Shown one piece after another: positions 1 to 6,565 of a stretch of DNA of 13,789 nucleotides. The stretch is from Candidatus Levyibacteriota bacterium (GTDB lineage Bacteria > Patescibacteria > Microgenomatia > Levybacterales > UBA12049). Numbering within the stretch: position 1 is the first letter of the stretch; each line of letters starts with the position of its first letter. A model generated the notes under the pieces. The model was not told the origin of the DNA and made no database searches. It saw only the letters and a program-made list of their open reading frames with translations. The translations under genes were made by a program, and so were the position numbers. The stretch lies in the NCBI GenBank assembly GCA_003173915.1, contig PPGL01000029.1:1-13789 (forward strand). The letters are read 5' to 3'.

Positions 1-2
1 AA

Positions 3-1322
3 ATAGAAGTTGGCAGTGCACCTGTTTTGACAGAAAAAGGTTGGCTTATTTTTTATTGCACAATAGAAAATTATTTTTCAACATATCAAAAACCAAAAGT
101 ATTTCGAATTGATGCAATGCTTCTTGATAAAGAAAATCCTATGATAATCCGTGGTCGGACTACAACACCTCTTCTTATTCCGCAAGCATATTACGAATTA
201 TTTGGAAATATTCCAAACATTATTTTTCCATCAGGTGCACTTTTGGAAGGAGAAACTATTTCTCTATATTACGGGGCAACCGATACAACATGTGCAGTAG
301 CAAAAGTTTCTGTAAAAGAATTGTTATCTTCTATGGAGACATCTCCTGCAAAACTCGCTCCATCTTTTTCTCTCGAGCATCATCTCATGCCTTTTGAAGG
401 AAATCCAATTCTTTTTGCAAAAGAAAATAAGCCATGGGAAGCAAAAACTGTTTTTAATCCTGCTGCAATCGAACTTGGTGGGAAAATCCATTTGCTATAC
501 CGCGCAATGGGACAAGATGATACGTCGGTGCTTGGATATGCATCAACCTCAGATGGGTTTCATATAGACGATCGTTTGCCAGATCCAGTGTATGTTCCAC
601 GGGAAAAATTCGAACTTAAAGTTAAACCAGGGGTTGGGTCTGGTTGCGAAGATCCCCGGTTAACAAGTATAGGAGATAGATTATATATGCTTTATACAGC
701 ATATGATGGGGAGATCGGTCGTGTGGCACTTTCTTGGATTACACATGCAGATTTCCTTGCCAGACAATGGAATTGGTCTACTCCAATTTTGATTACTTCA
801 GATAAAAATTGGGATAAAGATGCAGCTATTTTCCCTGAAAAAATCAATGGAAAATATTACATTTTCCATAGAGTAGAACCAGATATCTGGATTGATGCTG
901 TAGATGATTTGGAGTTTAAAAATGAGAAATATCTTGCTGGAAAAATTCTTTTTGCACCGCGTAAAGACATGTGGGATAGTGGGAAAATTGGTATTGGTTC
1001 GACACCTATCAAAACTCCCCTTGGATGGTTACTTATTTATCATGCAATCACAAAACAAGATAATGAATATCGTATTGGATTAGCACTTCTTGATAGTAAC
1101 GATCCGACACAGGTTTTGGTCAGACTTACTTATCCAATTCTAGAACCAACTCGTGAGTATTCCTTTCATGGCATTCGTCCTGGAGCTGTTTTTACGAATG
1201 GAGCAGTTATGAAAGACGATGTTCTGTATGTCTATTATGGTGCATCAGATCAGGTAATTTGTGTTGCGAGGACTTACTTTCCCTCCATACTCGATGCTCT
1301 TCAAGCCGAACTAAAAAAATAA
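3..1322 (+). CDS. Tandem GH130 glycoside phosphorylase/hydrolase, 5' partial
   Basis: GH130 enzymes typically phosphorolyse or hydrolyse beta-mannosides with a five-bladed beta-propeller. The frame is open to the window's left edge; a TTG at 27 lies inside a conserved block and is not the real start. Counting the codon at 3 as residue 1, residues 3-108 match the end of a GH130 unit (VGSAP..GW, then YYGATD near 89). A second, complete unit follows at about 123-439: NPAAIELGGKIHLLYRAMG, EDPR at 216-219, KDAAIFPEKINGKYYIFHR, GIGSTP at 330-335 and YYGASD near 411. The two units align with an offset of roughly 322-328 residues, so this is an internal duplication. No signal peptide can be judged because the N-terminus is missing. 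Ends one base before the convergent cupredoxin gene. Family call is firm; substrate, and whether it is phosphorylase or hydrolase, cannot be told. Confidence 0.85.
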   Translation: MEVGSAPVLTEKGWLIFYCTIENYFSTYQKPKVFRIDAMLLDKENPMIIRGRTTTPLLIPQAYYELFGNIPNIIFPSGALLEGETISLYYGATDTTCAVAKVSVKELLSSMETSPAKLAPSFSLEHHLMPFEGNPILFAKENKPWEAKTVFNPAAIELGGKIHLLYRAMGQDDTSVLGYASTSDGFHIDDRLPDPVYVPREKFELKVKPGVGSGCEDPRLTSIGDRLYMLYTAYDGEIGRVALSWITHADFLARQWNWSTPILITSDKNWDKDAAIFPEKINGKYYIFHRVEPDIWIDAVDDLEFKNEKYLAGKILFAPRKDMWDSGKIGIGSTPIKTPLGWLLIYHAITKQDNEYRIGLALLDSNDPTQVLVRLTYPILEPTREYSFHGIRPGAVFTNGAVMKDDVLYVYYGASDQVICVARTYFPSILDALQAELKK

Positions 1323-1323
1323 A

Positions 1324-1812
1324 TCACTTTACTACAACTGATCCCATTTGTGAAGGGTTAAGGTGATTGTGATACCCGTATGTTCCAGTATTTGGAAAAG
1401 TTAGAGACAAGGTTGCTCCATTATTAAATGAACCTAAGTTAAGTGGCGGATAATCTGTATGTGTTGGGTGAGGATTTGAATTAACAGTTGCTGTTGTTCC
1501 ACTTTTATTAGTCCAGATAACAGTATCTCCTTTCTGTATGGTAATTGTTGCTGGAGAAAATCCATTTGCAGTAAGGGCTACCTGGTGTATTGTTGCAGAG
1601 GGAAGTGCACTTGGTGATGCAGTGGCAGAAAGCATTATTGAAATAGTTGGAGATGGATATTCATGATACGTTGGTGTTGGAACAATAGTTGTAACCAGAT
1701 TTTTATTATATCCAAGTAAATACATACCTGAAAGCGCGAGAAGTAATACTACCACAATAACAATAATCCAATTTTGCGCGCGCATAGTGTATGCATACAG
1801 ATGTTTTGGCAT
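1324..1812 (-). CDS. Membrane-anchored cupredoxin-like protein lacking cysteine
   Basis: 162 residues. A single membrane segment at about 15-34 is followed by a Pro/Thr/Ser-rich stalk (about 44-73) and a cupredoxin-type beta-sandwich from about 76 to the end (GFSPATITIQKGDTVIWTN, then TFPNTGTYGYHNHLNPSQMG). This is the usual layout of a surface-tethered plastocyanin-like domain. Candidate metal ligands are H115, H118, H148, H150 and M156. There is no cysteine anywhere, and the usual C-x-x-H of a blue copper site is replaced by H-x-H, so a type 1 copper site is unlikely; type 2 copper or a purely structural role are alternatives. The start at 1812 is uncertain: Met10 (ATG at 1785) sits closer to the membrane segment, and neither has a ribosome binding site. 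Divergent from the DoxX-like gene and tail to tail with the GH130 gene. Confidence 0.8.
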   Translation of the reverse strand: MPKHLYAYTMRAQNWIIVIVVVLLLALSGMYLLGYNKNLVTTIVPTPTYHEYPSPTISIMLSATASPSALPSATIHQVALTANGFSPATITIQKGDTVIWTNKSGTTATVNSNPHPTHTDYPPLNLGSFNNGATLSLTFPNTGTYGYHNHLNPSQMGSVVVK

Positions 1813-1958
1813 AAATGAAGCAAAAAAAGGTAAGAATTATTTAAAACAATTTTTTATGAACATAGGAAATTCTTCTAGATTTTAGTTCCTACTTACAAAC
1901 CATAAGAATTGTTACTGATAGAAAAATAATAGAGCGGTAAAATTTAGAGATGCTCGAC

Positions 1959-1987
1959 TTGTTTTTTTATCTTGTCACTGACATACT
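1959..1987 (+). promoter_or_regulatory. Promoter of the DoxX-like gene, leaderless geometry
   Basis: TTGTTT (1959-1964), a 17-base spacer, then CATACT (1982-1987). Seven bases below the -10 box is 1994, which is the A of the start codon, so the transcript probably starts at the ATG. No Shine-Dalgarno sequence is present. Confidence 0.5.
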
Positions 1988-1993
1988 AGCTAT

Positions 1994-2341
1994 ATGAACA
2001 AAACAACAATAGGACTTATTCTTCTTCGCTTATCTATTGCTAGTGTTTTTGTGTATGCTGCCATTGCATCTTTTATTACTCCTGAAAATTGGATTGGATA
2101 TTTCCCACAATTTCTCCAGCATGCTATTCCACAGCAGATACTTCTTACTGGATTTTCTCTATACGAGATTTTGTTGGCAGTGTGGCTTTTAAGTGGGAAA
2201 AAAACATTTTATGCTGCAATACTTGCTGCGTGCACGCTTTTTGGCATTATCGTGGCAAATGTTGTCGAGATTGATATTTTATTTCGTGATTTTGCAATTA
2301 TCCTTGCTGCATTTTCTCTTGCTGTTTTTACTTATAAATAA
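1994..2341 (+). CDS. DoxX-like small integral membrane protein
   Basis: 115 residues and about four hydrophobic helices: near 5-27, a re-entrant or second helix around 45-66 (LLTGFSLYEILLAVWLLSG), then about 70-92 and 96-113. The opening LRLSIASVFVYAAIASFITPENW..YFP resembles short DoxX-like proteins, which have a helix ending in a W/F-rich loop before the second helix. The DoxX family is linked to thiosulfate/quinone or thiol redox chemistry in some members, but most are uncharacterised and nothing here fixes a substrate. It is transcribed away from the cupredoxin gene across a 181-base gap; a shared extracytoplasmic redox role is possible but only inferred. ATG at 1994 lies directly at the predicted transcription start. 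Confidence 0.65.
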   Translation: MNKTTIGLILLRLSIASVFVYAAIASFITPENWIGYFPQFLQHAIPQQILLTGFSLYEILLAVWLLSGKKTFYAAILAACTLFGIIVANVVEIDILFRDFAIILAAFSLAVFTYK

Positions 2342-2381
2342 GATCTCTTTTTCGCGAGGAACCATTTCTACTTGACACGTT

Positions 2382-2390
2382 TGGTATACT
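2382..2390 (+). promoter_or_regulatory. Extended -10 promoter of the YgjP-type gene
   Basis: TGGTATACT forms an extended -10 element (TATACT at 2385-2390). Predicted start is near 2397, giving a leader of about 12 bases before the ATG at 2409. A perfect TTGACA lies at 2372-2377 but is only 7 bases upstream, so it cannot be the matching -35; it may serve a second start site. Confidence 0.4.
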
Positions 2391-2408
2391 AGGACTAGTT
2401 GTTTGCCT

Positions 2409-3077
2409 ATGCTGATTCCACATAAAATTATTCGTGGTAGACGAAAAACCATTATGTTGCATATTACTCCTGATGCGAAGCTTGTTGTGTATGCGCCACA
2501 TCTTGTTCCAAAATTTTTTATAGACCGCTTTATTGAAGAAAAAAATACGTGGATAGAAAAAAAAATATCAGAAATGAAAAAAAGAGGACAACAAAAAATC
2601 AAAACATTTACAGAAGGAGAAGCGTTATTATTTTTGGGGAATAAATTATCACTTACATATACACAAGGAATTGATATTTCTGTAAAAGAAAATAAATTGT
2701 TATTTCCAAAAGCATTGCAATTTAGAGTAAAAAAGGAACTAGAAAATTGGTATAGAAAACAAGCAAAAGACATAATCATAAATCGTCTGAAATATCATGC
2801 AAAAAATATGAATACGGAATACACTTCTGTCATGTTTTCTGACACAAAATCTAAGTGGGGGACATGCTTTCATGATAATTCGTTACAATTTAATTGGCGT
2901 CTTGTTATGGCGCCTCTTATTATTATTGATTATGTGATTATTCACGAACTCTCTCATACAACAAAAAAAAATCATTCACGAGATTTTTGGAATAAAGTGA
3001 GATTATATACGCCAGCATATAAACAGCATAGGGAATGGTTAAATAGGCACGGAAACGAACTCATATATAACTCTTGA
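2409..3077 (+). CDS. YgjP-type (DUF45) zinc metallopeptidase
   Basis: 222 residues from the ATG at 2409; a TTG two codons upstream is possible but less likely. The C-terminal part carries the family signature in order: KWGTC (SRWGSC-like), FNWRLVMAP, IDYVIIHELSH and NHSRDFW, ending in HREWLNRHG. Zinc ligands would be H179 and H183 of HELSH plus H189 of NHS, with E180 as catalytic base. Length and order fit the YgjP/WssP family of cytoplasmic zinc-dependent proteases, whose substrates are mostly unknown. The N-terminal half (about 1-120) is Lys-rich and fits the usual beta-rich YgjP N-domain. No signal peptide is seen. It stops with TGA, which shows the standard meaning of that codon here, and its stop overlaps the -35 element of the next gene. 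Confidence 0.88.
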   Translation: MLIPHKIIRGRRKTIMLHITPDAKLVVYAPHLVPKFFIDRFIEEKNTWIEKKISEMKKRGQQKIKTFTEGEALLFLGNKLSLTYTQGIDISVKENKLLFPKALQFRVKKELENWYRKQAKDIIINRLKYHAKNMNTEYTSVMFSDTKSKWGTCFHDNSLQFNWRLVMAPLIIIDYVIIHELSHTTKKNHSRDFWNKVRLYTPAYKQHREWLNRHGNELIYNS

Positions 3078-3102
3078 GTATAATTATAGGATGTGATAAA
3101 AT
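3074..3102 (+). promoter_or_regulatory. Promoter of the 470-residue protein gene, near-leaderless
   Basis: TTGAGT (3074-3079), a 17-base spacer, then TAAAAT (3097-3102). The predicted start near 3109 leaves about 4 bases before the ATG at 3113. The -35 box overlaps the TGA stop of the YgjP-type gene. A TATAAT at 3079-3084 is a second -10 candidate. Confidence 0.5.
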
Positions 3103-3112
3103 ATCCTAGATT

Positions 3113-4525
3113 ATGACGAAAAGAGCAAATAAAGGTGAGAGACTTGGTCGTCCAGTTTTGCCTTCACAGGAGATACAATTATCTCCTGAAGTATTAAGAA
3201 GTAAACGTGTTGCACATCTGTATCTAGGTTCGCATAGAGATGCTGATAAAGATCAGTTAAAAAAAGTGGCAGATTCGATGGATGATTTTTTACGTACACA
3301 TCCAGGCCAGTCAGCACTCGTTTTGGTTGAAGCCTACGGAATTTCTCCCCAAGTTACCACAGAAGTACACAAACTCATGAGAAAGAATGTTCCAGCAAGG
3401 ATAGCTTTTTTGAATGTTCTCTCTGCATCCCATAGAGCACAAGGGGATCAAGCTTCCTATCAACAAATTACCAACTGGCTTAATCAAGATAACGAATTTA
3501 TCTCCCAAGCTCTTAGAGACTATGATGCGGTTTCCAGAAAATACCCAGGCAGAGTGCGGTTGCTTTTTGAGCCGTTTCCAGATGAGCTTGCAGATCAATT
3601 GACGTATCTTAGCGAAGAAAGAATATTATATGCAAGTTCTGGTCAGCAAGCTCTTGAAAGAGGACAAATTGAAATAGCGGCCCTTTTGAAAATGAATGAA
3701 ATAGTTACTTCTGGGAAGCATACTCGTCTTCGTGAAAATGCTCTTGGAGACGAAGTAACAGCAATAACTCAACAAAATGATGAAGCATTATTATTGCCTC
3801 AAGGAAGCGGGAAAAAGCCTTTCAGAATTGGCTTAGTTACCGGATATTATGGAGGAGCACATACAAGGCTTATTGATTTATTCAGTGAAAAGGGTTTTGA
3901 TGTAAAAACTACATATCCTCAGTTGAAGGAGGGTGAAACTTTTGTTCTTGATTGGGCAAGTACGCTAACGACTAGAGTCACTGCCAATCCAGCATATGCA
4001 CAACAGATTACGTTGAAAGATGCAACTCGAGCAGTGTTTTCTCAAGCTGTATATGAACTATTAGATACTCATTCAGAAATACAACCTTCTAATTACCAGC
4101 AGATTGTTACTAGTGCAAATCAGAAAGTAGATGCAGTATTGTTGCCACCAGTCACTCCTGTTCATAAAGCTAGCTTAACTGAACGTTTATTTAGAAGAGG
4201 ACGTCAACAATCACCGGAAGATAATAATCAATCTTTCAACGAGTCATTTACTGCCACATATACTAGTGAGAGAAATTCATTATTAGCAACGGTAGCTAAT
4301 ATGTATGATCCAAGCAATAATGTAGATGCTCTTAAAAGAGGCATAGCAAGAGCTGCACTGAAGGATAGAATTATCCCATGGGTTATGAGTGAAAGAGAGT
4401 TAAAGAGCAAGGTAGATAAAGGATATAACGTTACCAATGATGAAGTGGTGTTAATTATTACTGCATATGCTTTGGCAAAAACACTTAATTCAATATTTGA
4501 CCTTGGTCTTTCTTTTTCCTTGTAA
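3113..4525 (+). CDS. Uncharacterised 470-residue protein, possible TraB/Tiki/EreA-like fold
   Basis: I do not recognise this protein with certainty. It is soluble-looking, with no signal peptide or membrane segment. An alpha/beta pattern near the N-terminus has VAHLYLGSHRDAD (G39-S40-H41) and a strand LVLVEAYG with E73; later come RENALGDEV (R207) and RIGLVTGYYGGAHTRLIDLF (GGAH at 247-250), then EKGFDV. A histidine after Gly, an acidic residue ending a strand, an Arg and a second GxxH in this order recall the TraB/PrgY/Tiki/EreA/ChaN group, but the first motif is GxH rather than GxxH, so the match is tentative. Residues about 350-390 are a polar linker, and the last 80 or so form helices. ATG at 3113 sits just below its own promoter. 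It may be a lineage-restricted family. Confidence 0.75.
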   Translation: MTKRANKGERLGRPVLPSQEIQLSPEVLRSKRVAHLYLGSHRDADKDQLKKVADSMDDFLRTHPGQSALVLVEAYGISPQVTTEVHKLMRKNVPARIAFLNVLSASHRAQGDQASYQQITNWLNQDNEFISQALRDYDAVSRKYPGRVRLLFEPFPDELADQLTYLSEERILYASSGQQALERGQIEIAALLKMNEIVTSGKHTRLRENALGDEVTAITQQNDEALLLPQGSGKKPFRIGLVTGYYGGAHTRLIDLFSEKGFDVKTTYPQLKEGETFVLDWASTLTTRVTANPAYAQQITLKDATRAVFSQAVYELLDTHSEIQPSNYQQIVTSANQKVDAVLLPPVTPVHKASLTERLFRRGRQQSPEDNNQSFNESFTATYTSERNSLLATVANMYDPSNNVDALKRGIARAALKDRIIPWVMSERELKSKVDKGYNVTNDEVVLIITAYALAKTLNSIFDLGLSFSL

Positions 4526-4538
4526 TTTTACATTCTCT

Positions 4539-4551
4539 ATCATTCGATGAT
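4539..4551. repeat. Short inverted repeat after the 470-residue protein gene
   Basis: ATCAT-tcg-ATGAT forms a 5-bp stem with a 3-base loop, 14 bases after the stop codon. There is no T-run behind it and the stem is weak, so it is at best a poor terminator. Confidence 0.25.
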
Positions 4552-4571
4552 GCTTCTATCAAAAGTCCGCC

Positions 4572-4601
4572 TTGACAATCAGAGAGAATTTATGACATTA
4601 A
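4572..4601 (+). promoter_or_regulatory. Promoter of the 80-residue membrane protein gene, leaderless
   Basis: Perfect TTGACA (4572-4577), an 18-base spacer, and CATTAA (4596-4601) preceded by TGA, an extended -10. Seven bases downstream is 4608, the A of the start codon, so the mRNA should begin at the ATG. Confidence 0.55.
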
Positions 4602-4607
4602 TAGAGT

Positions 4608-4850
4608 ATGAGGAAAAAAATATCACACAAAGCAAAACATGTAGTAAAAAAACACAAGGCAACGATTTCTATCTTCCGTATTAATATGTATACCACAGGC
4701 CTTGTTTTTTCAATTGCTTTATTTGCCTTTACCTTGTGGGCAAAACAACTTCCCCCAAATAATACTGTTTTAGGCGCACAAACAACTCCTCAGGTTATTA
4801 CCCCAAGTGTTACTCCTACTCCATCTCCTGCAAATATATACGAAAAGTAA
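4608..4850 (+). CDS. Small single-pass membrane protein with Pro/Thr-rich tail
   Basis: 80 residues, family not recognised. The first 24 residues are strongly basic (RKKISHKAKHVVKKHK), followed by one hydrophobic segment at about 28-45 (TTGLVFSIALFAFTLWA) and an outside tail rich in Pro/Thr/Ser (TPSVTPTPSP). By the positive-inside rule the N-terminus is cytoplasmic. The tail resembles the stalk of the cupredoxin in this window, but no globular domain follows it. A good promoter directly at its ATG argues that it is a real gene and not chance reading. Only 53 bases separate it from the next small membrane protein, so the two may act together, though the next gene also has a promoter candidate of its own. 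Confidence 0.65.
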   Translation: MRKKISHKAKHVVKKHKATISIFRINMYTTGLVFSIALFAFTLWAKQLPPNNTVLGAQTTPQVITPSVTPTPSPANIYEK

Positions 4851-4868
4851 AACTGCGGATATACATGG

Positions 4869-4897
4869 TTGCTTTTTTTTAAAAAAATTTTTACCAT
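4869..4897 (+). promoter_or_regulatory. Candidate promoter of the 109-residue membrane protein gene
   Basis: TTGCTT (4869-4874), a 17-base spacer, then TACCAT (4892-4897). The predicted start is 4904, the A of the ATG. The boxes are weaker than at the other genes. The spacer holds a T8-A7-T5 tract that could bend DNA or form an AT-only hairpin. Confidence 0.35.
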
Positions 4898-4903
4898 TAA
4901 AAT

Positions 4904-5233
4904 ATGTTTGTTCATGAAAAAGGATCAACTGCGCTTATTATATGTATTGCTATGATTGTCGGTATTTTTGTACTAAGTACAGGAATTTTTTTAGTGACTC
5001 ATAAAGGGATATTCGTTTCATCGACAAATTCTATGGAAAAACAAAGCGATATTCCGCAGATGAAAATAACAGATTTGGCTCCTAGTGTTTCTTACTTCCA
5101 AAAATCAGCTGTTGTTGTTGAACATTCAGACAGCAGCTTTGAGAAATTTCTTCTTCCAACGACATCCGTCAATACATTTATTGCTGCCCTTCCCAAAGGA
5201 GATAAGTTTATTTCTAAAGAAGCATTAAGATAA
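4904..5233 (+). CDS. Single-pass membrane protein, possibly pilin-like (PilX/GspK style) N-terminus
   Basis: 109 residues. After MFVHEKG comes a long hydrophobic helix (about 9-32: TALIICIAMIVGIFVLSTGIFLVT) and then a polar, extracytoplasmic region of about 75 residues with no recognised domain. The short charged leader ending in Lys-Gly right before the helix resembles type IV prepilin-like proteins of the PilX type, which also lack the Glu at position 5; this is a resemblance only, and an ordinary signal-anchored protein is the alternative. It has no cysteines. It ends 119 bases before hflX. No other pilus gene is visible in the window, which weakens the pilin reading. Confidence 0.6.
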   Translation: MFVHEKGSTALIICIAMIVGIFVLSTGIFLVTHKGIFVSSTNSMEKQSDIPQMKITDLAPSVSYFQKSAVVVEHSDSSFEKFLLPTTSVNTFIAALPKGDKFISKEALR

Positions 5234-5325
5234 ATCTTAGAGTAATATAGTGGAAAATCAATTCTCCTATTTTGTGAATAAAGAAGTCGGCATTTTTCTC
5301 TCTTCCAATAAAAAAGTAATATGTG

Positions 5326-5335
5326 TACAATTGTA
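5326..5335. promoter_or_regulatory. 10-bp palindrome overlapping a -10-like box before hflX
   Basis: TACAATTGTA is a perfect palindrome 17 bases before the hflX ATG. Its first half, TACAAT (5326-5331), is a good -10 hexamer, with predicted start near 5338, though the matching -35 is poor. It could be a -10 element, an operator, or both. Confidence 0.3.
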
Positions 5336-5352
5336 GATTGTTACATCATAGT

Positions 5353-6468
5353 ATGTTAAAAAAACGATTTATTTTAGTAGGACTTCCTAATCCGCGTACA
5401 CCAAAATCATTCATTCTGAAAGATATGGAAGAATTATGGGCACTCGTTACCTCATTTGGAGACTCAGAAATTGTTGATGCAATGGTCCAGCGAGCAGAAT
5501 TCCCAGATAGATCTACATATATCGGTCCTGGAAAAATTCCTCACTTGTATACAAAAGTTAAAGAAAATACTGTGGATGTTGTTGTCCTTAATGGAATTGC
5601 AAAGCCTGGACAATTATTTAATTTGCAAAAAAAATTGTTTGATGCAAATCATGCCGTTGAAGTTTGGGATAGAGTAGATTTAATTCTTTTTATTTTTTCC
5701 CGTCATGCTGCAACCGCAGAAGCAAAATTGCAAATAGAACTTGCTAAAATGCGACACATGGGACCTCGTATTTATGGAATGGGAAAAGTATTATCTCAGC
5801 AGACAGGAGGAATTGGTACAGTCGGCATTGGAGAAACAAATACTGAGCTCATGAAACGTCATTGGAAGTCTGCAATGAAAAAAGTACAGGATCAGCTATA
5901 CAAACTTTCTGCTGATAGACAAAGACAATTGCAACATAGAATACGTAGGGGATTAAAAACAGTATCAATTGTTGGATACACAAATGCGGGAAAGACAACA
6001 TTGTTTAATCTTTTGACAGGGAAAAAGAAAAAAGCCGAACATGCTCTTTTTGCAACTCTTGATAGTGCTGTTGGAAAATTATATTTACCAAATTCACAAA
6101 AAGAAGTACTTGTTACAGATACTATTGGATTTATAAAGAATTTGCCTCCTAAACTTATTGAAGCATTTAAATCGACACTTATGGAATCAATGCACGCTGA
6201 TATTTTGGTGCATGTTATTGATACATCAGATCCTGATATGGAATATAAAATTTTTGTTGTTGAAAGAATTTTACAAGAACTCGGAGTACAAAATAAAGAA
6301 AAAATATATGTTTTTAATAAAATAGATACTAAAAATACTATAGATATGTTAAACCTTGCAGCAAAATATCATGAATTTTCTCCAACTTTTATTTCTGCCA
6401 GAACAGGTGAGGGAGTGCAAAAATTACAAAATGTTATTGATAGTCAGTTAGCATCTCTTGCAGTATAA
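5353..6468 (+). CDS. hflX: GTPase HflX, ribosome-splitting factor
   Basis: 371 residues from the ATG at 5353; an upstream GTG at 5323 would add ten residues with no family match. HflX binds the large ribosomal subunit and rescues stalled ribosomes under stress. Domain order is typical: an N-terminal domain with YIGPGKI; the coiled linker with DRVDLILFIFSRHAATAEAKLQ and ELAKMRHMGPRI; then the G domain with G1 GYTNAGKT (208-215), ATLDSA as the switch I region, G3 DTIG (256-259) followed by FIKNLPPKLIEAFKSTL, G4 NKID (322-325) and G5 SARTGEG. The linker motif usually written GGIGTRGPGETQ reads GGIGTVGIGETN here, a mild divergence. Length is normal and there is no fusion. It has no ribosome binding site and sits 97 bases before the transporter gene. 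Confidence 0.95.
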   Translation: MLKKRFILVGLPNPRTPKSFILKDMEELWALVTSFGDSEIVDAMVQRAEFPDRSTYIGPGKIPHLYTKVKENTVDVVVLNGIAKPGQLFNLQKKLFDANHAVEVWDRVDLILFIFSRHAATAEAKLQIELAKMRHMGPRIYGMGKVLSQQTGGIGTVGIGETNTELMKRHWKSAMKKVQDQLYKLSADRQRQLQHRIRRGLKTVSIVGYTNAGKTTLFNLLTGKKKKAEHALFATLDSAVGKLYLPNSQKEVLVTDTIGFIKNLPPKLIEAFKSTLMESMHADILVHVIDTSDPDMEYKIFVVERILQELGVQNKEKIYVFNKIDTKNTIDMLNLAAKYHEFSPTFISARTGEGVQKLQNVIDSQLASLAV

Positions 6469-6565
6469 AAAAAATCCTGGTACGCTTGTATCTAATGAAT
6501 GGAGTTGGGTGTATAAAAAAGTAAGCTGCATTAATTAGATTGCTTCTAAATGTTTGTACGCTACT

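Noticed and set aside
27..29. TTG as start of the first gene
   Set aside because: The frame stays open to the left edge and the residues before it (VGSAPV) belong to a conserved GH130 block, so the gene is partial at its 5' end.
2279..2779. 166-residue minus-strand frame
   Set aside because: It lies opposite the DoxX-like gene end and the YgjP-type gene, both of which have clear family motifs; the sequence looks like antisense of Lys-rich coding.
3075..3077. TGA recoding as glycine
   Set aside because: The YgjP-type protein and the cupredoxin both end naturally at TGA after their conserved last motifs, so TGA is a stop here.
4871..4892. T8-A7-T5 tract as a terminator of the 80-residue protein gene
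   Set aside because: It has no GC-containing stem and lies inside the spacer of the next gene's promoter, so a terminator role is not supported.
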